A stretch of DNA of 64,000 nt. It comes from Bacillus alkalisoli (GTDB lineage Bacteria; Bacillota; Bacilli; Bacillales; Bacillaceae_I). The translations under genes were made by a program, and so were the position numbers. The stretch is taken from the NCBI RefSeq assembly GCF_002797415.1, contig NZ_KZ454944.1, positions 2,622,665 through 2,686,664 on the forward strand. The letters are read 5' to 3'. Shown in pieces: positions 16,587 through 25,297 of this stretch (its first letter is position 1; each line of letters opens with the position of its first letter). The notes under the pieces were generated by a model, which ran no database searches, was not told the origin of the DNA, and saw only the letters and a list, made by a program, of their open reading frames with translations.

Positions 16587-17510
16587 TTACACCCCTTTCA
16601 CAAATGCCGTTTTTTCTAAAAACTTATCTTCCAGTGTCTTGGCTACTTCTTTCACTTCATAGATGAGTACATCTTTCTCTAAAAGTTTTCGAATAAGAGA
16701 TGGTACGTCCTCTTTTTCTACTAAAACGTGTAATAAACCATCTTTTTCTGTACATTCTATTGCTAATTCCTTTAAAACCTCTGATGCAACTTCCAAAGGA
16801 TTAACCTTTATGTGAAAAGTTGACTGCTCCTCTTTTACAAAATCATGAATACTTTGAATATCAATTAACTCACCCTTTTGAATAATCCCAACGCGATCAC
16901 ACATTAATTCCATCTCAGACAATAGATGACTAGAAACAATAATGGCCATTTGTTCATTCTGAGCTAAGTTACGCAAATAATCTCTTATTTCACGAATACC
17001 TGCTGGATCAAGACCGTTCGTCGGCTCATCTAGTATAAGTACTTTCGGCTTATGAAGTAACGCTTGCGCAATTCCTAATCTTTGTCTCATCCCTAACGAA
17101 TACGTGTTCACTTTTTCGTGAATTCTATCAGTCAAGCCAACTAATTCAATAACCTCATTCAATCTTTCATGCGTTACACCAGGTATCATTCGTTTATATT
17201 GCATTAAATTTTGGTAGCCAGTTAAAAACTTATACATCTCAGGATTTTCTACTATCGCTCCAACTTGTCGTATCGCCTTTTCATAATTACTTTTAACGCT
17301 TGTTCCATCGATAAAAATATCTCCTGATGTAATACTTATTAGACCTACGATCATACGGATGGTTGTCGTTTTACCTGCCCCATTTGGACCTAAAAACCCG
17401 AATACTTCCCCTTCGTAAACTTCATATGAAACATTACTTATGATTTCTTTTCCGTTAATCACTTTACATACGTTTACTAATTTAACTGCTGTTTTCTCCA
17501 CGTCCTCCAT
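16587..17510 (-). CDS. ABC transporter ATPase (BcrA/NatA-like)
   Basis: 307 residues. Walker A GPNGAGKTT (41-49), signature YSLGMRQRLGIAQAL, Walker B VLILDEPTNGLDPAG, switch SSHLLSEME, and the C-terminal regulatory tail of this subfamily (LLEKDVLIYEVKEV...LEDKFLE). ATG directly abuts its Shine-Dalgarno; GTG at codon 4 is possible. The gene lies 5 bases after the membrane gene at 17516. Confidence 0.93.
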   Translation of the reverse strand: MEDVEKTAVKLVNVCKVINGKEIISNVSYEVYEGEVFGFLGPNGAGKTTTIRMIVGLISITSGDIFIDGTSVKSNYEKAIRQVGAIVENPEMYKFLTGYQNLMQYKRMIPGVTHERLNEVIELVGLTDRIHEKVNTYSLGMRQRLGIAQALLHKPKVLILDEPTNGLDPAGIREIRDYLRNLAQNEQMAIIVSSHLLSEMELMCDRVGIIQKGELIDIQSIHDFVKEEQSTFHIKVNPLEVASEVLKELAIECTEKDGLLHVLVEKEDVPSLIRKLLEKDVLIYEVKEVAKTLEDKFLEKTAFVKGV

Positions 17511-17515
17511 CCTCT

Positions 17516-18277
17516 CTAACCATTTCGTTTATTTTCTAACATCCAACACGTTGCATAAAAAACTACTACACATACAAACCCGAAAAATAAAATAATACCT
17601 AAAGACATACTCATTGTCCCAGTTTGAAAAAGAATACCCTCTTCATCATTACTATAAAAAACATGAAACGTTGTAAATGGACTAGGGATAAAAGAAGCTA
17701 AGTAGTCTTGAAAAAATGCCGTTGTACTTATATAAATATGTGAAAAAAGTAAGCCAACAATTAAAAACGCAAAACCAATATTATTTCGTAAAGATTCTAG
17801 CCCTCTTCGTGTTAAACATTGAATACACGCCCATACAAAAACAGCCCAAACACTAAAATAAACGGAATTTAATACGATGCCCCCAATAAATTTCATAAAA
17901 TCCAACACACTACTTTGAAGATCATCACCAAATATTTGGAAGTTTATTAAAAAAAGAACCGAAGTACATACGATTGTTATTAAAGTAAAGAATAACCCCA
18001 AGATAAATTTACTTCCAAGTAAAAGGTACATGGAACTCGGATTATGCAACCACAAATGAGATTTGGACTCTGTAACTAAATTGTTGATTAAATGTACAGA
18101 CATTATGACAAAATGAGCACCAATTATTAAAGATAGAACAGCAAACGTTATCTCTACTTCATTAAAATATTTCGCTATTCCTATACTAATTATCCAGAGC
18201 CCGATCACTATCATAAGGGCTTGATATAACTTCGGTTTAGACATTTTCCATTCTTTTTGCAAAAGACCTATTAGCAC
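17516..18277 (-). CDS. ABC-2-like membrane protein (YtrC/D type), paralogue of 19349
   Basis: 253 residues, six predicted helices. GTG start with GGGGGAA upstream. The segment ESKSHLWLHNPSS matches GKSNLWLHTPQSS in the protein at 19349, and both begin with KKEW/QKEW, so the two form a duplicated permease pair that probably serves the ATPase at 18290. Substrate unknown. Confidence 0.8.
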   Translation of the reverse strand: MLIGLLQKEWKMSKPKLYQALMIVIGLWIISIGIAKYFNEVEITFAVLSLIIGAHFVIMSVHLINNLVTESKSHLWLHNPSSMYLLLGSKFILGLFFTLITIVCTSVLFLINFQIFGDDLQSSVLDFMKFIGGIVLNSVYFSVWAVFVWACIQCLTRRGLESLRNNIGFAFLIVGLLFSHIYISTTAFFQDYLASFIPSPFTTFHVFYSNDEEGILFQTGTMSMSLGIILFFGFVCVVVFYATCWMLENKRNG

Positions 18278-18289
18278 ATTTCTTCCCCC

Positions 18290-18982
18290 TTAGTCTGCTA
18301 ATTTACGAATCATCCACTCTTTCACAGAAATACCTTGCTCTTCACGAAGCTGTTCAACATTTTGTTTATCAAAGTAAACTCCATCTTTTATCAAGACAAC
18401 GTCATCTAATAGTGATTCAATTTCATCAATTTCATGTGTTGCAATGACGACCGTTTGTTTTCCAAAATCTATATAAGCTAATAAGCTCTCTACAATAGAA
18501 TTTCGCACCATCGGATCTAAACCCGAAAAAGGCTCATCTAACAAAATGTATTTTGCTTCGCGCGCTAAAGCTAAAACTAACTTTAACCTGCCGCGGTTTC
18601 CTTTCGAAAGGTGTTTAAGTTTCTTCTCAGGCTCTAACTTCATAAACTGTAACAATTCAATTGCCTTTTCTAGCCGAAAGTCCGGAAACTGTGATTCATA
18701 AAATTCAATCATGTCTTTTACGGTAAATGTATCATAGTAAAAATCGAGCTCTGACAAATAAGCAACGTCTGATGCAATCTTTCGTGTTGCTTTTTCTCCA
18801 TTAACGGTAATCATTCCTTTATCCGGTCTTACTAAGCCAGCGATCATCTTTAAAGTAGTAGACTTACCGCTTCCATTAGGTCCTAGTAAACCGGTTATTT
18901 TTCCCGTTTCGAATCTAATGTTGCCATCTTTTACTGCATAACCTTTTCCGTATTGCTTCGTGACATGCTCTAAACTAATCAT
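18290..18982 (-). CDS. ABC transporter ATPase (YtrB-like)
   Basis: 230 residues from ATG at 18982 (AGGGGGAC upstream), which overlaps the end of the gntR gene by 8 bases. An upstream in-frame ATG at 19018 lies inside gntR and lacks a ribosome site. Walker A GPNGSGKST (34-42), signature LSKGNRGRLKLVLAL, Walker B YILLDEPFSGLDP, and ATHEIDEIE. The LSKG variant of the signature is common in the YtrB/YhcH group. Confidence 0.92.
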   Translation of the reverse strand: MISLEHVTKQYGKGYAVKDGNIRFETGKITGLLGPNGSGKSTTLKMIAGLVRPDKGMITVNGEKATRKIASDVAYLSELDFYYDTFTVKDMIEFYESQFPDFRLEKAIELLQFMKLEPEKKLKHLSKGNRGRLKLVLALAREAKYILLDEPFSGLDPMVRNSIVESLLAYIDFGKQTVVIATHEIDEIESLLDDVVLIKDGVYFDKQNVEQLREEQGISVKEWMIRKLAD

Positions 18983-19352
18983 CAAATCGTCCCCCTTCTT
19001 GCAAATATTTTTGTACACTCTTTACTACTTGCTCGTCATCTATTCCAATTTCACGCATATTCTTAATAAATGTTTCTACTACTTTTTCTTTCATACTACT
19101 TTTCAATTGTTCTACAACCGATTCTCTTTCTACTACAAATGTTCCTTGCCCCCTCTTTGTTTCCACCATATCCATCCTTTCCATCTCACTATACGTGCGC
19201 TGAATCGTATTTGGATTTACTCCTGATTTAATGGCCATTTCGCGTACAGAAGGTAATTTATCGCCTGGTTTTATTTCTCCACGTACAATTTGTTTTGCTA
19301 ATTTATCAATGATTTGTAAGTATATTGGTTTATCCGCTTCATATTTTGTCAC
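18975..19352 (-). CDS. GntR-family repressor, YtrA subfamily
   Basis: 125 residues from GTG at 19352, whose GTGA overlaps the stop of the membrane gene upstream. A TTG nine codons earlier is inside that gene. Winged helix at about 8-75 (KPIYLQIIDKLAKQIVRGEI...VNPNTIQRTYSEMERM) with a short C-terminal dimer helix pair rather than a ligand domain, as in YtrA. It probably represses its own operon by binding the palindrome at 20172. Confidence 0.92.
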   Translation of the reverse strand: MTKYEADKPIYLQIIDKLAKQIVRGEIKPGDKLPSVREMAIKSGVNPNTIQRTYSEMERMDMVETKRGQGTFVVERESVVEQLKSSMKEKVVETFIKNMREIGIDDEQVVKSVQKYLQEGGRFDD

Positions 19353-20134
19353 GCTTCCACCACCTTTTCTAGTAGCCAAGATGATACCAATAACACAGAG
19401 GTTATAAAGAGAAGTATCAAAAAGATACCTCCTAAAGAAATGAAATCTCCTCCTAAATAAACTTGAGTATCCCCTCCATCAAACTGCAAATTCCCCATAC
19501 CATCAGGAGTATGTTTAATCACTCCAAAATTCATTATTTTTTGATAAAGTGGTACATTTTTAAACGCACTTAGCAACGTATTCACTCCGATAATGATTAC
19601 GAGCATTAACGGTACTCTAAATTTTTGTATTTTCTTTATGCTTTTTAGGCTAGCATTTAATGTCCAATACAGAACGACATATAATCCGATATAAAACGAT
19701 ATGAAAATAACAACCAACACAAATATAGCAATATCCATTAACAATAAATTACTTGATGCAACGTTGCCTACTGAATCCTGTAATGAGTTATTGATTAGAA
19801 ATAAAATAGTTCCAACAACAAGTGTTAAAGCAATATGCATATAAAAAGCCGTAACCAATTTGCTACTTAATAGTTTAAAGCTTGATTGTGGCGTATGAAG
19901 CCATAAATTGCTTTTCCCCTCCATGTTCAAACTAATTAGTAAAAAAAGAGGGCTGTAAAATATCAGAAATGATAAAACGATAACTACTGGTGCCATAGCG
20001 ATATTTTCGTTTCCCATGAAGAATGCTATTGATGAACTTGCTATGAATACTCCAATGATGCTAAGTAAACCGTATAATAACCAGTTTCTTTGTAAGATCC
20101 ATTCTTTTTTCATTAAACCAAGAAAAGATGACAT
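19349..20134 (-). CDS. ABC-2-like membrane protein, first gene of the ytr-like operon
   Basis: 261 residues, six predicted helices, N-terminus LGLMKKEWILQRNWLL, loop GKSNLWLHTPQSSFKLLSSK. ATG follows GAGGTG. Paralogue of the protein at 17516. It is placed in front of the repressor gene rather than after the ATPase, which differs from the B. subtilis order. Confidence 0.8.
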   Translation of the reverse strand: MSSFLGLMKKEWILQRNWLLYGLLSIIGVFIASSSIAFFMGNENIAMAPVVIVLSFLIFYSPLFLLISLNMEGKSNLWLHTPQSSFKLLSSKLVTAFYMHIALTLVVGTILFLINNSLQDSVGNVASSNLLLMDIAIFVLVVIFISFYIGLYVVLYWTLNASLKSIKKIQKFRVPLMLVIIIGVNTLLSAFKNVPLYQKIMNFGVIKHTPDGMGNLQFDGGDTQVYLGGDFISLGGIFLILLFITSVLLVSSWLLEKVVEA

Positions 20135-20171
20135 AGTGACTTACACCTCTATTTCTAACATTAGTGTTTTA

Positions 20172-20193
20172 GTGTTCTAGTTAAATAGTACAC
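20172..20193. promoter_or_regulatory. Probable operator for the GntR/YtrA repressor
   Basis: Inverted repeat GTGTtCTA-gttaaa-TAGtACAC: seven of eight arm positions pair. It covers the -10 region of the promoter at 20185-20214, where binding would block initiation. Confidence 0.6.
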
Positions 20194-20214
20194 CTAGACA
20201 AAATAAAAAGTCAA
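20185..20214 (-). promoter_or_regulatory. Promoter of the ytr-like operon
   Basis: TTGACT (-35, 20214-20209), 18-base spacer, TACTAT (-10, 20190-20185), about 50 bases before the first gene. Confidence 0.65.
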
Positions 20215-20376
20215 TAAACTATTGACTAGTTTTTTCTTTGAAATTTTATTAAAGAATAAGTAAAATTATCCGATATATGAAATATACGCCTATTTTGCAA
20301 AATTCGACCTGTTATTTTTTAGAATATTTTGTATAATAAACATATAAACCTTTTGTTCGTTTTAGGAGTGAAGAAA

Positions 20377-20532
20377 ATGGATTCAAGAGGAAGAAGATTA
20401 CACCGAGTAAAATATGAGTCAAGTTTAAGTATGTTTGAAAAAGCAAAAGATTTTTTAGGTACATTATTTCTTCATGCCCTCTCGTTAATTATTATTGCAG
20501 GCTTTTTAATATGGGCATTAAATCAAGTGTAA
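20377..20532 (+). CDS. Small single-helix membrane protein, 51 residues
   Basis: ATG at 20377 follows AGGAGTG. A longer in-frame start at 20329 sits in the promoter region and has no ribosome site. The first 28 residues are charged (MDSRGRRLHRVKYESS...), followed by a membrane helix LFLHALSLIIIAGFLIWAL. A TATAAT lies at 20331-20336. No family recognised. Confidence 0.65.
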   Translation: MDSRGRRLHRVKYESSLSMFEKAKDFLGTLFLHALSLIIIAGFLIWALNQV

Positions 20533-20546
20533 ATCAATACATAAAA

Positions 20547-20587
20547 ACACAAAAACCGTGGAGTGCAATCACTTCACGGTTTTTGTA
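20547..20587. terminator. Bidirectional terminator
   Basis: ACAAAAACCGTG and CACGGTTTTTGT with AGTG/CACT above, T-runs on both sides, between convergent genes. Confidence 0.9.
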
Positions 20588-20588
20588 T

Positions 20589-20936
20589 TTACTTTTTATT
20601 TTTCTTTTCTAATTCTTCTAGTTCTTTTGGTTGGAATTTTGCTTTATGAAATTTTATTTTTTTTGCTGCAAATAACACACCGACTATACCAAACATTAAT
20701 ACTAATAAAACTTGTTGGAATCTTGATTCAATCATCCACGCAGCACTAACGAAGTATACAAGCATGATAGGAATAACTACCGTATATAAGGAGAATAGAA
20801 AACGATATCTTTCATCCACTTCATGGACGGTTCCGCATTTTGGGCATGTTATTGGCTTGTACCCGAAAAATACGGATTTAAATTTTGTTTTAAATGTTAC
20901 TGGCTCTTTGCAGTCTACACAATGTTGAAATGACAT
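20589..20936 (-). CDS. CXXC-20-CXXC family membrane protein
   Basis: 115 residues. Two zinc-ribbon knuckles, C6-x2-C9 and C31-x2-C34, separated by about 21 residues (the spacing that names TIGR04104), then two membrane helices (about 46-65 and 72-91) and a charged tail. ATG follows AAAGGAGATTTATAAAT. It starts 2 bases after the acetyltransferase gene, so the two are cotranscribed. Confidence 0.85.
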   Translation of the reverse strand: MSFQHCVDCKEPVTFKTKFKSVFFGYKPITCPKCGTVHEVDERYRFLFSLYTVVIPIMLVYFVSAAWMIESRFQQVLLVLMFGIVGVLFAAKKIKFHKAKFQPKELEELEKKNKK

Positions 20937-20938
20937 AT

Positions 20939-21757
20939 TTATAAATCTCCTTTATTGTTTAATAAGTATTGCTGGGTGAAGTCTACTAATGGGATTTGTC
21001 TCATAAGTTTACTTGGTGCTTTTCCGATGTTCCCATTTATAATGTCTTCATGGCAACTCGCCTCAAATTCTTCCCCAATAGCTTCGAACAATTCTTCTTG
21101 ATAAGCAAGACTAGTATACGTGACCCATTTTCTTTTTCCGTCTTTTATTATAGCACTTCCTGATTGTTTTGTAGGATAGTTTTCGATTCCTTCTTCAGCT
21201 AGATGCATAGATGTATTGCTATCATATCCAACACCTAAAAGGAGTACATGCCCGTCTAATCTATATATTTTTCCGAGCGGCGATTCGTACCCTAGCTCTT
21301 TTGTTAAAGGGTGCTTTTCTGTTATGTAGTTTGCATATTTCCCCCATGCTGCGAAAGAAACAGTTGGATGATGGCTTCTTAATACATTCGGAAATTTTCT
21401 AAAGCTTTCAGGAATTGCCCCCATGAAAAATGTTGGTGTCACTTCAGGCATAAAACCTGGCATTTCATCTCTAATTGGTTGCCACCATTCTTTTGGTACT
21501 GGAGGATTCCCCCAATCAGCTGGATCACTATTATTACCAGTGTGAGTCGGCATAACTAAAGTTCCTTCTTCTGTTAAAACTTCTTGCAATGCCATAATTA
21601 CAGTCGGTGCGCCACCACATACCCAACCAATTAAACTTAGCGAAGAATGAACAATTAAGGTCATTCCTTCTTTAACACCTAAATTCCTAAATTCCTGTAT
21701 GAGAGTCGATTTCGTAACTAACAAGTTCTTTTCTTTTATTACATTTCCTTCACTCAT
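20939..21757 (-). CDS. AAC(3)-family N-acetyltransferase (YokD-like)
   Basis: 272 residues, equal in length to B. subtilis YokD. It transfers acetyl from acetyl-CoA to an amine of the substrate. Visible family blocks: GMTLIVHSSLSLIGWVCGG (acetyl-CoA site), GTLVMPTHTGNNSDP, VLRSHHPTVSFAAWG, and GYDSNTSMHLAE with the conserved catalytic H185. AAC(3) members inactivate aminoglycosides, but YokD-type chromosomal members need not confer resistance; the substrate here is open. Confidence 0.88.
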   Translation of the reverse strand: MSEGNVIKEKNLLVTKSTLIQEFRNLGVKEGMTLIVHSSLSLIGWVCGGAPTVIMALQEVLTEEGTLVMPTHTGNNSDPADWGNPPVPKEWWQPIRDEMPGFMPEVTPTFFMGAIPESFRKFPNVLRSHHPTVSFAAWGKYANYITEKHPLTKELGYESPLGKIYRLDGHVLLLGVGYDSNTSMHLAEEGIENYPTKQSGSAIIKDGKRKWVTYTSLAYQEELFEAIGEEFEASCHEDIINGNIGKAPSKLMRQIPLVDFTQQYLLNNKGDL

Positions 21758-21893
21758 AATTCCACACCTGCTTCTTTATTCAAATCTAATTTTATTTTAA
21801 CAGAAAAAAGGAACTAGGTGACTAAGAGCTTTCTCTTATCACCTGTTCCATTCAAAACTTGTTTATTGAATACTATCTATACTCTATTAATTG

Positions 21894-22044
21894 AGTGAGT
21901 TTCATAAGTACAATTACTAAACGAAAAACGAATATTTAACCTATTCTTTAATATAATTAACGTTTTATCTCGAACGTTATTTAATTATAATAAACTTAAC
22001 ATTCGTTTTTCACTAAACGAACCATAATTATGAAATTGATTTAA
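21894..22044 (-). repeat. Family M inverted-end element, copy C
   Basis: Ends GAGTTTCATAAGTACAATTA then CTAAACGAAAAACGAAT, and ATTCGTTTTTCACTAAACGA then ACCATAATTATGAAATTGAT. Its middle (AATATAATTAACGTTTTAT and CGAACGTTATTTAATTATAA) is nearly the same as that of copy E at 58138 in the opposite orientation. It fills the 300-base gap between the nucleoside hydrolase and acetyltransferase genes; nothing else is seen there. Confidence 0.85.
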
Positions 22045-22060
22045 CTATATTATTTTTCAC

Positions 22061-23020
22061 CTAATCTCCTGGAAGCTTTCGAGTCATAACATTAATAAAA
22101 TCTTGAACAAAGTCTTCATAATCAAACTCTAATGCAATGTATTCTTCTTTCTCTTCTAACTCTTCTTCTGGTTTTGGTCTAAAATCCGCAATCGTTGCAC
22201 CTTTTAATGGCCCGTCAGCAGTTTCTACTCTTACTCTACGTTTAGTATATCCGAACTTATCTGGATTAGCTACAGCGTACAGAGTTAAAACGTCATGTAA
22301 TGGACTACCAGGTATGGAAGGGACAAGTTTTTTATAAGCTTTATTATAATAATCAAAGATAGCTTTCATTAATGGTTGAAATGGATTATTTTCTGTTTCT
22401 GCAATTGTATTAATTACTTCTGGAGTTATTATTGCCTTAGTTGATACATTTAGTGGAACTAAGACAATATCTGTTGCTTTTTCTAAAACTAAATCCGCGG
22501 CAATCGGATCTCCATAGAAATTCGCTTCAGCTGCAGGTGTTACGTTTCCAGGAACAAAAAATGCTCCACCCATTAGATAAAATTGTTCTACGCTATTCAT
22601 TACTTCATTGCCACCTAAAATAAATCCGACAGCAAGCGAAGTTACTCGCCCAACATCTACAATTATCAAGTCACCCTCATACTGTTCTATGAGTTTGAAA
22701 ACCGAATCATAATTTAACAACTCTCCAACAATTGTATCAGGGGGTTGTATTGGACCAAGCCCTTCCTCTCCATGTATTTCTGGGTAGTATGGAACAAACT
22801 CGCCCGATAAAGGGCCTTTAGCTCCACCAATCAATACAACATCTTCTCTACCTGCTAACGACAACAAATATGCTGCATTTTGAGTTGCTTGTTCTTGATC
22901 GATATTACCATAACCGGTAACTAACCCTACAACATTTAACTTTGGATTCAGCAGTGCGTACATTATCGCAAGTGAATCATCAATACCAGGATCACAAAAT
23001 AACAGAATATTTTTTTTCAC
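22061..23020 (-). CDS. Inosine/uridine-preferring nucleoside hydrolase
   Basis: 319 residues. It cleaves nucleosides to base and ribose. The calcium-binding cluster D10, D14, D15 (DPGIDDSLA) is present, as are EIHGEEGLG (H83), EANFYGDP (E165, N167) and H242-D243 (SPLHDVLTL). GTG start with GGAG upstream. It begins 47 bases after the gerC gene in the same direction with no obvious terminator between, so it may belong to that germination operon. Nucleoside hydrolases in spores of the B. cereus group destroy germinant nucleosides, so a similar role is possible. Confidence 0.93.
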   Translation of the reverse strand: MKKNILLFCDPGIDDSLAIMYALLNPKLNVVGLVTGYGNIDQEQATQNAAYLLSLAGREDVVLIGGAKGPLSGEFVPYYPEIHGEEGLGPIQPPDTIVGELLNYDSVFKLIEQYEGDLIIVDVGRVTSLAVGFILGGNEVMNSVEQFYLMGGAFFVPGNVTPAAEANFYGDPIAADLVLEKATDIVLVPLNVSTKAIITPEVINTIAETENNPFQPLMKAIFDYYNKAYKKLVPSIPGSPLHDVLTLYAVANPDKFGYTKRRVRVETADGPLKGATIADFRPKPEEELEEKEEYIALEFDYEDFVQDFINVMTRKLPGD

Positions 23021-23067
23021 GTTTCTCCAACTCCCTAATACATTAATACATTATATATATTAAGAAA

Positions 23068-24147
23068 TTACTCAACGATTCCTGTTCCAATAATTCTTAC
23101 ATTTGATGTTACATTTACTTCTACGTTTGGATAAGTTTGATCTTCCCATTTTTTTATATCAAAGCCTCTTTTTCTTGTCTTAACTTCATATCCTAAGCCA
23201 AGTGGATCAACACCAATTTCTTGAAATTGCTTAATTAAATTCATTGATTCACTTATCAATTTATCGGAAATGTTCTCTTGTATTTCTTTTGCTCTTTCAT
23301 CATCAGCTATATCTTCACCACCATACTCTTTTAGAACTCCATCAACAGCCAAATGAATATTAATAGTGGGGGTATCACCTTCCCAGGTAACTCTAAACGT
23401 ACGATTTGAATTAACGCTGTAAATGGATACATATTCACCACCTGGCAACAACGTACTATATATCCCATTTACGTATTCATCGACTAAGATTTTTAAGTAA
23501 AATAGTTTCTCACTCGGTATCATGGAAACCATTTTATCTCCATCAAAGATAGCTACTCCTTTTATTAATATTTTGTTTCCTTCATGCATTAATAAAGGCA
23601 GAGTCGGATCCTTACCATCTTTATAATAATCATTCAAAAAAACATGTAGATTCGTTATAGGAAGATCTCTTTGCTCTACATTATGTTCGACTAAGTTGTA
23701 AAAATACGCGCCTGTACCTCTATTTCCAAAATCCAACTTAACCATATCAAGAGCTCTTCCTTCATTTACTGCCAAATACAATCCTGTACCAATGCTTGCA
23801 TCACGTTGTAGTGCATCAAACAAATCTTTTATACCTTGCCTCGCAATTTCTTCTGAATACAGGACAAATTCTAGACTACCTGTAACGATTGGATCAGAAG
23901 ATTTTTTTTGCAATTCACGGACAGCATCTTTATTTAACTGTGCATAAGCTGAAAAAGCTTCATTCGATATAGTTTTATCCGCCTGATAAATTGGGACTAC
24001 CGCTGTTACTAATAGATCTCCATCCTTCTCGCCCACATCAAAAGCTTGTAATGTTTGAATATTTATATCATCCAATATTCTTTTTTCTAAACAGCCTGTT
24101 AAAAGTAGCAAAATGCATATCCAAACGATTATTTTATGAAGATACAT
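23068..24147 (-). CDS. Spore germination lipoprotein, Ger(x)C family (operon 1)
   Basis: 359 residues from ATG at 24147 (AAAGGAGA upstream); an earlier frame start lies inside gerB. Lipobox LLLTGC with C19 as lipidated residue. The Ger(x)C C-terminal domain (about 200-355) ends RGFDIKKWEDQTYPNVEVNVTSNVRIIGTG. It is the C subunit of a germinant receptor in the spore inner membrane. It overlaps gerB by 14 bases. Confidence 0.93.
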   Translation of the reverse strand: MYLHKIIVWICILLLLTGCLEKRILDDINIQTLQAFDVGEKDGDLLVTAVVPIYQADKTISNEAFSAYAQLNKDAVRELQKKSSDPIVTGSLEFVLYSEEIARQGIKDLFDALQRDASIGTGLYLAVNEGRALDMVKLDFGNRGTGAYFYNLVEHNVEQRDLPITNLHVFLNDYYKDGKDPTLPLLMHEGNKILIKGVAIFDGDKMVSMIPSEKLFYLKILVDEYVNGIYSTLLPGGEYVSIYSVNSNRTFRVTWEGDTPTINIHLAVDGVLKEYGGEDIADDERAKEIQENISDKLISESMNLIKQFQEIGVDPLGLGYEVKTRKRGFDIKKWEDQTYPNVEVNVTSNVRIIGTGIVE

Positions 24148-25240
24148 TCTTTTTCTTCTCCTTTCTCCACTTGACAAAACTAACTACTAAAAAGAGAAAA
24201 GGTATGTAAGCAAATACTAAATAAAAACCTACTTTACCTACATAATCATTTAAAATATGAATATTTTTTCTATCTTCAAACAATAAACTAATACCAAATA
24301 TTAATAGCACCAAAACTATTAAGGTCAGGCGGTGTTTCACATTAGCAACTCGTTTTGCTACTCTACTACCAGCCCAAATGAAGATACATACATTCGGTAA
24401 AATAATTAAGCACCAGTTGGCTATTCCGATATACTCTACACGCTCAACAAATGGTAATTCGATAATTTTCCAAATGGTTAATGTTGCCCATATTTGTTTT
24501 TCTAACATTTTCTCACTAAAATAAGCAAACGTAATGATAGCAATAAATAAATAAATTGCATTTGTAGTTAAAATTGATAGGTGTGCCCATCTTTTTGACT
24601 TACCTGGATCTTTAAGATATGGATAATATACAAGTAATGCTTCAAAACCAATAACAGTCAAAGACATATCTTTAGCTGATAACAATAGATCTTTTACAGT
24701 AGTATCGTATATTGGAAGCAAATTTCTAAATTCCATGAACTCACCTGGTAATACGAAGGTTATTAATAAATAAGAAGGTAGGATAGTTCCAAAAAACGCA
24801 ATACCTGTTACAATTCGGAAACCACCGGAAACGATATAATAGACTAAAAACAAAAATAATAAAACGAATAACCAAGTCTTAATATCTGGGAATAGCCAAA
24901 TCTGAACAACTTCGATGTATGTTCTTAGCACAGTAATAGTTGTCGCGACAAAGTAGAGAGCGAATAAGAGGGAGAGTGCATTTCCAAACCACTTACCAAA
25001 GGCAAATTGGTGTGCTTGAACGAGGTCCCCCCCTCCTGATTTTTCTAACAAACTATAGATTAACCAAACAATAATATGTATATATATGCCTATTATGATG
25101 ATCCCCATCCACGCATCATGGCCAGCAGACATTGCGATAATACGCTGATATCCTAATACACCTACCCCGAACTGGGCAGCGTGTAGTAAAAAAAAGACTA
25201 AAAATGGCGATATTTGAAACCGTTCAGGTATTTTTTGCAA
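24134..25240 (-). CDS. Spore germination permease, GerB family (operon 1)
   Basis: 368 residues from TTG at 25240, which has GGAGGAG nine bases upstream; GTG at 25258 is part of that site. Ten predicted helices of the amino-acid permease superfamily (ISPFLVFFLLHAAQFGVGVL ... IGFEALLVYYPYLKD). The B subunit is thought to take part in recognising the germinant. Confidence 0.92.
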   Translation of the reverse strand: MQKIPERFQISPFLVFFLLHAAQFGVGVLGYQRIIAMSAGHDAWMGIIIIGIYIHIIVWLIYSLLEKSGGGDLVQAHQFAFGKWFGNALSLLFALYFVATTITVLRTYIEVVQIWLFPDIKTWLFVLLFLFLVYYIVSGGFRIVTGIAFFGTILPSYLLITFVLPGEFMEFRNLLPIYDTTVKDLLLSAKDMSLTVIGFEALLVYYPYLKDPGKSKRWAHLSILTTNAIYLFIAIITFAYFSEKMLEKQIWATLTIWKIIELPFVERVEYIGIANWCLIILPNVCIFIWAGSRVAKRVANVKHRLTLIVLVLLIFGISLLFEDRKNIHILNDYVGKVGFYLVFAYIPFLFLVVSFVKWRKEKKKNVSS

Positions 25241-25297
25241 TGGAAAGCACTCCTCCACTATGTGAAACTAAATCAACTGGATAGAAAAGAATTTTAT

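Noticed and set aside
20939-21757. Antibiotic-resistance gene call for the AAC(3)-family protein
   Set aside because: Family and length fit the chromosomal YokD group; sequence alone does not show aminoglycoside modification, so it is not labelled a resistance gene.
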